From assembly GCA_013176395.1 (NCBI GenBank), contig JABMLP010000037.1, positions 92,291-156,290 on the forward strand: a stretch of 64,000 nt of DNA, written 5' to 3'. Source of the stretch: Venturia oleaginea. Lineage: Eukaryota > Ascomycota > Dothideomycetes > Venturiales > Venturiaceae. Under the pieces are notes generated by a model, which was not told where the DNA came from, did not search any database, and saw nothing but the letters and a program-made list of their open reading frames with translations. The translations under genes and the position numbers were made by a program. The first letter of the stretch is position 1, and the number at the start of each line of letters is the position of its first letter. Positions 53,491 through 64,000 of this stretch are shown piece by piece.

Positions 53491-55089
53491 AGGTCCGAGT
53501 CCTCATTGATTTCCATATGTTGTGTATTTCTACGCGGTGCAGTATTGCCCTCTAGCGCCTCAAGCGCCCTCCTGGACATCTTTATTCCTCTATGCGGCCT
53601 TTGACTCTGGCGCGGTCCTTCGTTCTCCTTGTCTTCTGGGGCAGGCCTCTTTTGTCCTTTTCCAGGTGGTGATGACATCCTGATCGTCCCTGATCCTGGG
53701 AGTGAGGTCGAGTCTCTAGCTAACCTTGTTCTCCTAAGGGGTTCTCGGGCAGAATTGTGTGTAGGTGCTTCATTGCGAGTGTCTATTGTGGGGTGATATC
53801 GTACGCTATTAGCGTATGCTACCTTTGTCCGGTCGAAGTTCCTCTTTTCTGGTCGGGCATTGTTGACTCCATGCCTCATGGGCTCCCTGGCAATTGGCAC
53901 ATTTCCTAGATGTGGTCTGTCTAGTCTTCGAAGGGCAGTCCCTAGAACTATGTTCTTGCGCGCAGTAGCCACATGTTTTTGCTGCCTTGCATTGAGTTCC
54001 TATGTGGCCGTATTTGTAGCACTGAAAGCACTGCTTCAGTCGGCATTGCCTCTCGTATCGTTCGCTTTGACACATCTCCCCTTGCCACACCATACCTTCA
54101 TCGATGATCTTGTTTGCGTTTTCAGGTTTAGTAAACTCGATGATCGACGACATCGCTTTGGCTGGTGCCTTCCGGGTCAGCCATCCTATATATTTGATGT
54201 CTGCGGTCGGAATGAACGGCTTGTTATCTTGCAGAATGGCGTCTCTGGTTTCCTCAAATTTGTTTGTGACCATCGTGCTGGTACGTATGCCATGTACAAG
54301 GACGCCGTACGTTGGGTTTCGTACTGACGTCCCGTTCCCGATGCGTGGGGTCCAGTCCTCCGTGAATTGTCTTAATAGCCGCATTTCACCGTTTGTTGAT
54401 GTCCTGATACTCAGATCTCCGCTTTTGAGCTGGTTGGCAGACATAATCTTTAGACTGGCTATATGGTCGTTCTCACTTTGGGAAATGGCTCGGTCAACGT
54501 GGACTTTCAAATTACGTGGGTTCATTGCGCGAAGACTCTGGATCGTTTGTGCGTTTCTGATTCACGATAATCTCACGTTGGACTATCGCAGAAGTCTTGA
54601 CACTTTCGATTTGTGTGCTATATGTGCTCGCAGCTAGCCCTCCTCGGGCAGCAGCGGCAGCATAGCTCATCGGCATGCCTGTTTGGTGTTGTGGTCCTTT
54701 ATTCTTGATGTCTCTCGTTATTCCTGCGCAGTCTTGCTCACCTCCGTTGCCTCTTTTGCTGCCGGTTTTACTTCTTCGCCAACCGTGATGCTCTTCTGTG
54801 TGTCTGTTCTTAGAGCCTTAAGTTTCCCCATTATCTCTGCTATCTCTTTCGCCGCTCCTTTTTTGTTCTCAGTCATCTCAGTGTGCATAATGCGCAGTTG
54901 GTCATGGACAGTTGTCATATCGGGAGTCCTTTGGGCCTTTGCAATCAGAGGCAGCATCGTCATGATAATCGCCCTCACTTGGTCTGGGGGCACAGGTAGA
55001 GCCTGTCCGCTATCGAGATAGGTTAATGCGTTCCGAAGATACTCAGTACGTCGTGTAGCGTGCTCGTATAGTCCGGTCGGCCAGACCAC
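53487..55089 (-). pseudogene. LINE ORF1: Gag-like RNA-binding protein (frameshifted)
   Basis: The N-terminal part (55089-54718) is helical (MTENKKGAAKEIAEIM). The central part (54525-53809) ends with three CCHC knuckles (CFQCYKYGHIGTQC, CGYCAQEHSSRDC, CANCQGAHEAWSQQC). The C-terminal tail continues in another frame to 53487 (KRPAPEDKENEG). Breaks lie near 54600 and 53830. Confidence 0.75.
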
Positions 55090-55350
55090 CTCTTAAGGCC
55101 ACGGTATCGTCATCTCTCGTTTGTACACGTTGGGCGACGTGTCGAGCCTAGAAAACGCTGAGACCCCTGAAAGGTAATATGTATGTACAGTAGAGCTATT
55201 CGATTTCAAAAGTCTTAGTTCTCGCTGTTGTGAGGTTCCTTTACCTTCAGATCTGTGGGCACTGCCAAGAACTGTGGGAACTGTGGGGATATCACGTGAC
55301 TCCTGCACGTACTATTCTCCTGTAGGACTGACTCCGTCGCACCAGTGTCA

Positions 55351-56948
55351 AGCACACACAGCGAGAACTCAATTTTTGGAATTTACAGAAGTATCATCTA
55401 AGGATCATCAAAACACCTCTGCCAGTGGCCGCTCCGGCCTCTAGAGGCCATCGCGCGTCCCTCAGCGTCGATGAGATATCTCTAGAGTCGCCGTCGCGGC
55501 CACGGCAGAGCAAGCAGACGAATACATGAGCAAGCTACACGAACGATGCGTCCACCAAAGACAACAGCAACCATCTAGTCACTATCTCCCGGCTAGTCCA
55601 TCACCCCAGATGACACTGCAACGCTCCGAGTCGACGAGTCACTGCTAGAACGGCAATACCTTCAACACAACTCAAACACCAGACGCCCGGTGCGCAACAA
55701 TCGGCACCACACACCACTGCAACGACTAGACAACCTCTCCCAACGTCTTGGCAAACCGTCCTGCTACAAGCTGTTGCCCAGAGCCTTGAGCCTCTCCCCA
55801 AACTGTTGCCTCCCAGTTATGGCATTGGCAAGAGTAGGTGCGCGACACAGTAAGTAGTAAGGACGCATAGAAGGAGCCTATTGGCGGCAAATCCCCTCCC
55901 TGTAAGCTAGCAGACGTAGCCTTGAGCCTCTCCCCAGACTGTTGCGTCCCAGTTATGGCATTGGCAAGAGTAGGTGCGCGATATAGCAAGCAGGGAGAGC
56001 GACTAGCAGCAGATAGGCTCCGACTATAAGACGACAGGTCTACAACACAATCGGTGCGACACGATACGGCAGCTGCTAGAGAACCTCATCTACTATCGTC
56101 TCCGCAAACCGTCCTGCTGCAAGCTGATGTCCAGAGCCTTGAGCCTCTCCCCAAACTGTTGCGTCCCAGTTATGGCATTGGCAAGAGTAGGTGCGCAACA
56201 CAGTAAGCAGTAAGGACGTATAGAAGGAGCTTATTGGCGGCAAATCCCCTCCTTACAAGCCAGCAGACGTAGCCTTGAGCCTCTCCCCAGACTGTTGCGT
56301 CCCAGTTATGGCATTGGCAAGAGTAGGAGCGCGATATAGCAAGTAGGGAGAGCGACTAGCAGCAGATAGGCTCCGACTATAAGACGGCAGGTCTATAGCA
56401 CGATCGGCGCCATACAATACGGCAGCTACCAGACAGCCTCGTCCACGGGCATACCCGGAGTATCACACCCAAGCAGCGAAATCACGACTACGATGGTTAC
56501 TATTGTCTCCAGCATCACACAACCAAATACACCGCCGCATAGGAATCTGGTGCAAGGCAACTTTCACAAGCAGAAACGTACTTAGGGAACCCATTGGCCT
56601 TGAGGGATAAGGCGAAACAGATAGACAAGCTGAGCATTAGAGGGAGACTGTAGGTAGAAGGATAGCGAAACACGAGGCATTGCCTCTTGAGTCTACATAG
56701 CACAGATATACTAGCAGAATAACCAGTATCTACAAGAGCCAGCGGGCATTTGGAGATACTGGTTAAGGGAAAAGAGGGAGGACGGAGGGGACAGCTGGTC
56801 TTGTTTCAGTGAACGGGGCGAAGTGGGGCGCGGTGGATTATATAATCTATCACGTGTCGGCTGTCTGATGAAGTCCTCCTAACCGGACATAGCTGCCTGA
56901 TTAAGCGGCTGCAACCGAGTAGGATAAAATCAATCAATCAATCAATCA
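55351..56948 (+). mobile_element. R retroposon, copy 2 (expanded)
   Basis: Homologous to 10843-12094 from the CACACACAGCGAG start to the AATCAATCAATC end, but about 350 bp longer. An internal tandem unit (CCTTGAGCCTCTCCCC... to the next ...GGCATTGGCAAGAGTAGG) is duplicated once more. No clear target duplication was found. Its 5' end touches the 5' end of the minus-strand LINE. Confidence 0.8.
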
Positions 56949-57090
56949 ATGCAGATGCAACGGTGTACTTAACCTCTGCAGTCAATACAGTCAAGTCACA
57001 GGGTGACACTCGTTCTGTTCATCGGCTCCTATCGTTAAGTTCGTGTTGAATCTACTTCCGAATAACTCTGTTTTGCTCGTTCAGCGTAAC

Positions 57091-57165
57091 AGAAAGACTA
57101 GAATACATGGTTTTATAATCAGTGGTGGTGGGGCTGTGGAATCTTCCAGAAGTTTCCAAAGGTTG
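57091..57165 (-). repeat. Family D LTR core, inverted
   Basis: 75 bp are a near-exact reverse complement of 12323-12397 in the solo LTR D, including its TATA box. The outer LTR sequence differs, so this is a divergent or truncated D copy. Confidence 0.7.
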
Positions 57166-57236
57166 TATTACGGGACGGTAGCTAGAAAGACGCAGCATAC
57201 TCGTAGGCGGAAAGGATGCGAAGAAAGACGCAGCAT

Positions 57237-57517
57237 TGTCAAAGGATAGATCCTTTCTCAACTTATCCTGGATGGATTCTTAGCACTACCTGGTAGTTCT
57301 CACGTGCGCCTAGCAGGGATTATTCAGGGACCGTTTCACATGCGCTTCTACTCCTTTCTATTCTCTTCTCAGGACAGCATGTCCTTTTCCTACTTGGAAG
57401 ATTATATATACAAGTTGTTCTTCCTGTACCTACACTTTCTTCTTTGTACTTAGATACTTTGAAATACAAGCAGTCTTCTCTCACTTGCGAAACACCTTTG
57501 AGGGTTGAACTCTTACA
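57237..57517 (+). repeat. 5' LTR, family A (281 bp)
   Basis: TGTCAAAGG to CTCTTACA. TATA stretch at about 57402-57410; GTACTTAGATA (R start) at 57446-57456. The preceding 5 bp are AGCAT; no matching duplication was found. Confidence 0.93.
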
Positions 57518-57518
57518 T

Positions 57519-57528
57519 CATCTAAGTA
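57519..57528 (+). promoter_or_regulatory. Primer-binding site with one mutation
   Basis: The 10 bases ATCTAAGTAC next to the LTR are complementary to GTACTTAGAT in R. The first base of the 11-nt match found in other copies is changed (T to C). Confidence 0.6.
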
Positions 57529-57588
57529 CCGCACCAATACCTCTTGCTGACAGTAAGAGAGAGTCTCTGCAGCAATCGTCAGAGCAAA

Positions 57589-57706
57589 GAGAAAGCCTTC
57601 CATTGAGCGAGGTACCGAGAAAGCCCTCCATCGAGTGAGGTACCGAGAAAGCCCTCCATCGAGCGAGGCACTGAGAAAGCCCTCCATTGAGCGAGGCATT
57701 GAGAAA
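57589..57706. repeat. 28-bp tandem array (A leader, right copy)
   Basis: Reverse complement of the array at 4404-4521, four units. Confidence 0.9.
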
Positions 57707-57879
57707 GAGTTTGCTAGGTACCTCATAACCTAGGACGGATGCTACATCTTCTCATTGTGTAGTAATCACGAACGTCGAAGATTGAGAGTTGTTGAAACTT
57801 GTCCTTTGCGAAGGGATATCAACAACGTCCAAAGTGACACCCACAAGTTTAAAGTACTCCCAGGTCAATCCTGTTGGTG

Positions 57880-58201
57880 AGTCAAGGTCCTAAAGAGGAC
57901 ACCCAAGCCATTTCAGTACTCTCAGGAAGAGCCTGTAGAGTCAAGGTCCTAAAGAGGACACCCAAGCCATTTTCAGTACTCTCAGGACGAGCCTGCAGAG
58001 TCAAGGTCCTAAAGAGGACACCCCAGCCATTTCAGTACTCTCAGGAAGAGCCTGTAGGGTCAAGGTCCTAAAGAGGACACCCAAGCCATTTTCAGTACTC
58101 TCAGGACGAGCCTGCAGAGTCAAGGTCCTAAAGAGGACACCCCAGCCATTTCAGTACTCTCAGGAAGAGCCTGTAGAGTCAAGGTCCTAAAGAGGACACC
58201 T
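57880..58201. repeat. 59/60-bp tandem array (A leader, right copy)
   Basis: About five units of the alternating 59/60-bp repeat, against about 7.5 in the left copy. Confidence 0.93.
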
Positions 58202-58602
58202 AACCCAAGAAGCAAGGGCCAACCTCAAGGGCCAAACAAAAAGGAATTTCAAGAAGAGAACACTTGTCCTAACCCAAGAAGCAAGGGCCAACCTCAAAGA
58301 CCAACCTCAAGAGCCAACCTCAAGGGCCAAACAAAAAGGAATTCAAGAGAATTCAAGCTGAGATTTTCTAGAAGGTGCTAGAATCTCCAAGAAGCAAGGG
58401 CCAACTGTAAGGGCCAATCCACAGTAAATTCTCGCAAAATTTACAAAGAGGAAATCAGAGGTCATCCTAAGACAGCGTAGTCTTAGGAGTTGAAGCTGTA
58501 ATAAGGTGAGGAAAGAAAGAGTTAGGAAGAGAGATTCAATACCCTTGACCTTCATAGTCCCTAGGAGCTCCGTCCTTAGTAATAAGGGTTGCAGAGCAGA
58601 CT

Positions 58603-59905
58603 GTCAAGGATGAAATCAGTCGGAAGGAAACTCAGCCTCAGAGCCTGTACTCGATGATTGGAACGTCAATCAAGATTGATAACCGCCTATTCGAAAGAAA
58701 ACTTCAGAGGAAGGGAGTTAGTTCTTATCGAGGACATGGAAACAACAGTCGTGCGAATATAGGTGTTTGAGTTGATTCATACGGACCGCAGCCAATGGAG
58801 CTCGACAAGATTCAGAGCGGTCCACGTGGATCCAAGAAAGTTACAGGTCAGAAAGCCCAAAAAGAACAACACTGGACGTTTCACGAATCAGGGACAACGA
58901 TTCGGAAACTCACCCATGGGCTCAGAACACCTCAAGGCTTTACAATCCGATGCGTCAGTACCGCCAATCCACAACATACTGAGCTGGACGGCTTGTTATG
59001 AGGACGACTGCAAAGTATATTCCGAGAAGCAGAGCTCCGGATACTACCCTCGGGATAGAGGAGGTTACCAAGGTAACGGCAATGTCAAAGGACATCTCGC
59101 TATGATGAGTTCGTCATCTAGCTCACCCGGTCTTTATGGCACTCAGTTGGTATTGCCAAAAGCAGAGTATGGCACAAACCAATTCGGGGTTGGGAATACA
59201 ATGGCTGCTGTCAAAGTTATCAGTAGATACCCAAGCATGAGAAAGAATCCGGAACACGATCTTCACTGGATGATTCCATCGAACTGGTACAAAGTCAAAG
59301 AATGCCCACTGTGGGAGCACAAGTCCGAGGAAGACCCAGGAGAACCAGATTGGGAATTCCACTGGGTTCACGAAAAGGAAGTCAACAATACGACCCTCAG
59401 GAAGATCATGAAAATCCCAAACATCAGTACAGATGTACAGCACGTCCACCACAGACACTCACCTATGAATTGCTGCGAGTACGAGGAATGCGATTTACCT
59501 CAGCACCAGGAAATGAAAGACCTTGGAGAAATACTCCAAGAGTTGCCAGCCATTTCCGGGAGTTGGTCTACACCAAACGAAAACGAATCTCTACAGACTA
59601 TGTCGGGCGACGACAGTGAGTCTACAGTAGAAGACAACTCCAACGAAGGAGAATCGAAGGAAGATCTAGAGTTTATGACCTTCCGGCTCTCACGTTTGAC
59701 ACGAGACGTTGAACGAGCAATTGATCAGGACGATTCTCAGTGCAAAGACGTCCATCCAAATGCATGCCTTGACTTCACCTGCCCATACCATCCGAATGGG
59801 GCAAGGAACCTTCGACACCTTGTCCGACGATTGGACATCGCAGTCAAAACAAAGCAAGCACGCAAATGGCATGAGAATTCGGGAAACGAGGAGGATCAAC
59901 AGTAG
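58603..59905 (+). pseudogene. Gag C-terminus and linker, right A copy
   Basis: The captured block starts at about 58603, where homology with the C leader ends (GCAGAGCAGACT). Gag sequence (SMIGTSIKIDNRLFERK) runs to TGA at 58768-58770 and resumes in the same frame (GPQPMELDKI). The 380-codon linker ORF (58763-59905, start codon GTG) is the same as in the left copy and keeps NILSWTACYEDDC. Confidence 0.65.
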
Positions 59906-61787
59906 AGAAGGCCCTGTTGAATCCTAATGAAGCGCCTCATTTTCTGAACAACCTTGGTACATCCAAGATGCTGGTCGAAGGAAAGATCGACGACGTACCA
60001 GCATGGGCCTTCATCGACACTGGTGCCGATAGGAATCTTCTAAGCGAGAAATTGGTCGACGAATGGAAACTACCCGTACGGTCGAAACGGCATCCATATC
60101 CACTAACTATCGCTGATGGAAGACCTGTCAACTTCAATGGAGGCATAGTGATCTACGAAGCAGACATAATCTTGTGGATACAAGGGAGGAAAGAACAGAT
60201 TGTTCTAGACGTCACGAATATTGGAGACTCGGATTTGATCATTGGTCTGCCATGGCTTCGAACTCACAATCCGCATATCGACTGGAGAACATTGACGCTC
60301 ACGTTCCCAGACCAACGATATCCCGTGCAGGCTAGCATGCGCGCTAGAACACGGACAGCACAAAGACCTTTGCGGAAAAGGCCTACACACGTTGAAGTGG
60401 CATACTGCTATCGTCTCCAGACAGAGGAGGATAGGTCAGTGTTCCAAATTCCCCATGGGTACCAGGAATTTGCAGAACTTTTTAAAGGGGAATCGATCGA
60501 AGATTCTCTTCACCACACCAACCATGGGATTATGAGATCGAGCTCAAGAATAATGAACAACCAAAGAAGTTCAAGATCTACCCATTGAGGAAAGATCAGC
60601 TTGAAACCCTTCGTGAATATATCGACGATTTCACGAAGAAGTTCATCCGGGAGTCGAAGTCACCCGCCGGATATTCAGTTTTCTACGTACCCAAGCCCGA
60701 TGGTTCACAACGATTGTGTGTCGATTACCGACATCTAAATGAGATTTCGGTGAAGAATGCGTACACGCTGCCTTTAATCCAGGAGTTGAGGAACAGACTC
60801 CAAGGAGCCAAATGGTTCACAAAATTCGATATTCCTGCGGCTTTTCATCGAATTAGGATTAAGGAAGGTGACGAGTGGAAGACAGCATTCCGCACTCGCC
60901 TTGGGCACTACGAATACCTTGTCATGCCCTTCGGATTGACAAACGCCCCTGCTACGCTGCAAGCCTATATGAACAATGTTCTTCGTGAACACTTTAGACA
61001 AGTTTGTGTCTGTTTATATGGACTGATATTTTGGTTTACTATCATCGAACGTTCGAAGAACACGTCAAATCACGTTCGAACCGTCCTCCGCGCACTGACA
61101 GATATTTAACTTACGGCTAAAACCCTCGAAAAGCGAATTCCACAAGCAACGAATCAAGTTCGTTGGATGTTTTGTCTCTCAAGATGGACTTGAGATGGAT
61201 CCGGAAATTTACCAGAAGGTCCGCGATTGGCCGGTACCCTCGAACGTCAAAGGAGTACAGTCATTTCACGCCTTCGCGAATTATTATCGACAATTCATCG
61301 AAAGCTTTTCCGAAGTTGCAGAAGCCCCTCACGGGATTGATGAAGAAGGGGATTACCTTGGAATGGAACGAGCATGCGCAAAGGCCTTTGACGCACTCAA
61401 GATACGGTTAACAACACCACCCATTCTGCAACTGTTTAACTCAGAAAAAACAGCCACAGTCGAGGCGGATGCGTCCGATCGAGCCCTCGGAGCATGTCTC
61501 AGCCAACCTGATTCAGATGGAAAGCTAAGACCAGTAGCTTACCACGCACGAAAATTCCTGAAAGCAGAAGTCAACTACTCCACTTCAGACAAGGAACTCA
61601 TGCCATAGTTGATGCCTTCAAGCACTGGAAGCATTATCTTGAAGGAGCGAAACACAAGATTACCGTGTATTCCGATCACAAGAACCTGCGGAATTTCACG
61701 ACGACAAAAGGAATTGAATCGACGGCAACTAAGATGGTCAGAAGAACTGTCATTTTACAACTTCCATATCCTTTACAAGAAAGGAAG
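59890..61787 (+). pseudogene. Gypsy protease-RT-RNase H, right A copy (frameshifted)
   Basis: Protease (FIDTGADRN) and RT start are followed by a 1-bp deletion near 60510 relative to the left copy (TTCACC against TTCCACC). RT continues ([35 protein letters not shown]) to a further break at the YxDD region near 61010. The tether (KFVGCFVSQDGLEMDP) and RNase H ([29 protein letters not shown]) follow, with another shift at 61605. Trp is intact where the left copy has TGA. Confidence 0.8.
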
Positions 61788-63693
61788 GATATCGATAAAT
61801 TTCTGGCGAAGAAACCAGATTACAAAGACCCTCGCCCCCAGTTACCCAAAGACCTTCACGACCTCGCGCACGCTTTTAACAAGAAAAGCTGCTGATTCAC
61901 TGCCCCCTTCACGCCTCGTCGACCACAAAATCGAAATTCAAGAAGACAAGAAAGACCAGTTACCCAACGCTCCTCTCTACGGTATGTCCAGACGAACTCA
62001 AATGCTCCGGAAGTGGCTGGAGGAGAATTTGGGAAAAGGTTTTATCAGAAAAAGCCAGTCCGACGTCAGTTCCCCATGTATCTTTGCTAAAAAACCAGGT
62101 GGTGTTCTGCGATTCTGCGTAGACTACCGAAAACTCAACGCGATTACTCGAAAAAAACGATACCCTATTCCCTTACTCCGCGAAACCCTAGACAAACTCA
62201 GCAAAGCCAAGTACTTCACGAAGATCGATATTATCTCAGCATTCAACGCACTCCGAGTCCACCCCGACAGCGTTCCTCTCACTGCATTCAGAACCCGCTT
62301 CGGTCTGTTCGAATCTCTAGTTATGAACTTCGGCCTCTGCAATGCCCCGGCGACCTGGCAGTCGTATATTATTAACGAACAACTTAAAACTTCCTCGACG
62401 TTTTCTGCACCGCGTACCTCGACGATATCCTAATCTACAGCGAAACTCTCGAAGAGCATAAAATTCAAGTGCGGCAGGTTATCGAACGAATGCACGCAGC
62501 AGGACTCAACATCGACATCGACAAATGCGAATTCTACCAGACAGAAGTCAAATTTCTCGGTTTAATTATCACAGACCACGGAATCCGGATGGACCCGGAC
62601 AAAGTCAAAACAATCATTGATTGGCAATACTGTACCACTCGCCATGACGTCCAATCCTTTCTCGGTTTTGCCAATTTCTACCGCCGTTTTATTTTCAATT
62701 ACTCCTCCACCGCGAAACCTCTTACCGACTTACTGAAAAAAGACAAGCCGTTCTACTTCGGCCCAAAACAGCGCGCCGCTTTTGATAAACTCCAAGAAGC
62801 CTTCATCTCCGCACCAATCCTCGCACATTTCGACCCTACAAAGAAGTGTATTGTCGAAACAGACGCCTCCGACTGGGTAGGCGCTGGAGTACTCTCACAA
62901 ATCGGCAATGACGGTTTGCTACACCCCGTCGCATTCTTCTCTCACAAGTTCACACCCCAGAAGTGTAATTACGAAATCTACGACAAAGAACTCCTAGCAA
63001 TCATTCGCGCATTTGAAGTGGCGAGGAGAGCTCGAAGGAACTGAAGACCCGATCGAAGTTATTACAGACCACCGAAACCTCGAATACTACATGGCAAACC
63101 TTGAGATGATTTGCTACGAAATTCGCCACGCCAGCGCTACCTACGAATATTTCAAGAACAAACATCGGCTTGGTTCTCCAAACTACAAAGTTGGTGACTG
63201 GGTTTGGCTAAACGTCAAGAATATCAAGACCACGCGCCCATCCAAAAAGTTCGACTGCAAGTTCGCCGGCAAATTCAAGATTCTACAAGCCCTAGACCAC
63301 GACGCTTACAAACTCGAGCTCCCTACTTCTATGCATTGCCATCCCGTCTTTCATACAAATCTACTGCTCCCTGCCTACCCCCCTTCCGACAGGATGTTTC
63401 CAAACCAGAATGACTCGCAACCTCCTCCCGTCGATGTTGAAGAAAACGATGGAATCTACACCCTGGATGAAGTCGTTGATTCACGATTCAACAAAGCTAC
63501 GAAGAGATTTGACTACAGGGTTGAATGGGAAGGCTATTACTTACCGACATGGGAACCCCTTCAATTCTTGCACAACGCAAAGAGCGCGGTTGATGAATTT
63601 CACCAGAGATATCCAAGAAACCAAAACCAACCGGGTACAGGCCTGGTTAGGATTCGATCATGCTTCAAGTTTGTCAGTCACCTCGCCAAATAG
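61788..63693 (+). pseudogene. Element B pol: RT-RNase H joined to chromodomain, integrase core deleted
   Basis: RT ([39 protein letters not shown]) breaks near 62390 in the YLDD region. It continues as tether and RNase H ([55 protein letters not shown]). At about 63100 it jumps straight to the integrase C-terminal module (KVGDWVWLNVKNIKT) and a chromodomain (YRVEWEGYYLPTWEPL). The zinc finger and D-D-E core are absent. Not functional. Confidence 0.85.
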
Positions 63694-63733
63694 TTCAGTT
63701 TGAACCATTGCGCCTCGGCCTTGTTGGGGGTAC

Positions 63734-63942
63734 TGTTATGATCGAACTATGTTGGTATTCGAATGCAGTTAAACGTAGTTAAATGTGGTGGTTCTGCTCG
63801 ATCAGGTCTAGCGCGAGACTGGTCGCAAGTACTTAGACTCGTCTCTACCTCTTCTCTTAGTTAGCTCCTCATCCTTACAACTTCGCACATCCCATAGAAT
63901 TCAAGTCATGCTTCCAAGTCAAGTCCAAGGTCAAACGTGACA
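63734..63942 (+). repeat. 3' LTR, element B (209 bp)
   Basis: TGTTATGATC to AACGTGACA, after a G-rich tract (gttgggggtac). Unrelated in sequence to the A, C and D LTRs. It is followed directly by antisense gag sequence. Confidence 0.75.
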
Positions 63943-64000
63943 ATTCCTCCGGCATTGGCAAGAGTACTCTCAAACTTCGGAAGGAAGTAGAAGGATTCTT
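63943..64000 (-). pseudogene. Gag fragment of another chromovirus
   Basis: On the minus strand the segment reads FYFLPKFESTLANAGG, matching element C Gag (FFSFLPRFETTLANAGG) but clearly divergent at the DNA level. Element B appears to have inserted into this gag. The rest lies right of the window. Confidence 0.7.

Larger units (their letters stand above)
50640..55350 (-). mobile_element. LINE (Tad-like), near full-length 5' end, decayed, 3' end missing
   Basis: ORF1 and ORF2 are recognisable in order on the minus strand from about 55090. The 3' end stops inside RNase H at about 50646, without a tail. Loss of the 3' side is not explained by 5' truncation during insertion and implies a deletion or rearrangement. 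The 5' end (about 55346) abuts the R retroposon. Confidence 0.8.
57237..61787 (+). mobile_element. Family A LTR retrotransposon, 3' end replaced
   Basis: 5' LTR (57237-57517), primer site, leader, gag remnant, protease, RT and RNase H follow as in the left copy. At about 61787, inside RNase H after FHILYKKG, the sequence changes abruptly to element B. There is no A-type 3' LTR in the window. Confidence 0.85.
61788..63942 (+). mobile_element. Element B, second Ty3/Gypsy chromovirus (internally deleted)
   Basis: Begins without a 5' LTR at the fusion with A, contains pol with a large internal deletion, and ends with an LTR (63734-63942). B differs from A and C in all pol motifs, so it is a third family. 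Confidence 0.82.

Overview
This window is repeat-rich nuclear DNA from a filamentous ascomycete (Pezizomycotina). The evidence is a fungal-type hybrid phytochrome with many short GT-AG introns (44-79 nt, with CTRAY-like branch sites), chromodomain Ty3/Gypsy elements, Tad-like LINEs, a MULE and a Tc1-like transposon. A leotiomycete is a reasonable guess, but the sequence alone does not prove it. No rRNA, tRNA or CRISPR locus was seen.

Layout. 1-8441 is a nested stack of LTR retrotransposons: element C(+) is interrupted by element A(-), which is interrupted by a second A(+). 8442-13130 is gene-poor DNA with a LINE 5' fragment, a non-coding retroposon (R) with a 13-bp target duplication, and a solo LTR. 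13131-19313 is a complete, intact C chromovirus on the minus strand with identical LTRs and GTCAG target duplications. 19319-37236 holds degraded or unassigned host sequence, two MULE copies (24.2 kb and 31.8 kb), a Tc1-like element (30.3 kb), a solo A LTR and LINE debris. 37237-41886 is the photosensory and signalling part of a fungal phytochrome (12 exons traced, no frame break). A LINE with a nearly complete ORF2 sits about 290 bp past its stop codon (42173-45568). 47971-49584 is an intact four-exon SMP/C2 lipid-transfer-type gene. 49956-55350 is a broken host gene fused to a decayed LINE. 55351-56948 is a second R copy. 57237-64000 is another A element fused to a different Gypsy element (B), which in turn sits in the gag of a third.

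How the parts relate. Elements A and C share R-U5, the primer site and the 5' leader, and they share the chromodomain tail at the 3' end. The A interior, however, is a foreign Gypsy gag-protease-RT-RNase H block without an integrase core. A therefore looks like a recombinant, non-autonomous passenger that C proteins could mobilise. Both families carry a primer-binding site complementary to their own LTR, as expected for Tf1-like self-primed reverse transcription.

The only clearly host-coded, well-preserved genes are the phytochrome and the SMP/C2 gene. The phytochrome keeps its chromophore-pocket residues, but its phosphorelay residues look altered (receiver Asp to Glu, N-box Asn to Ser).
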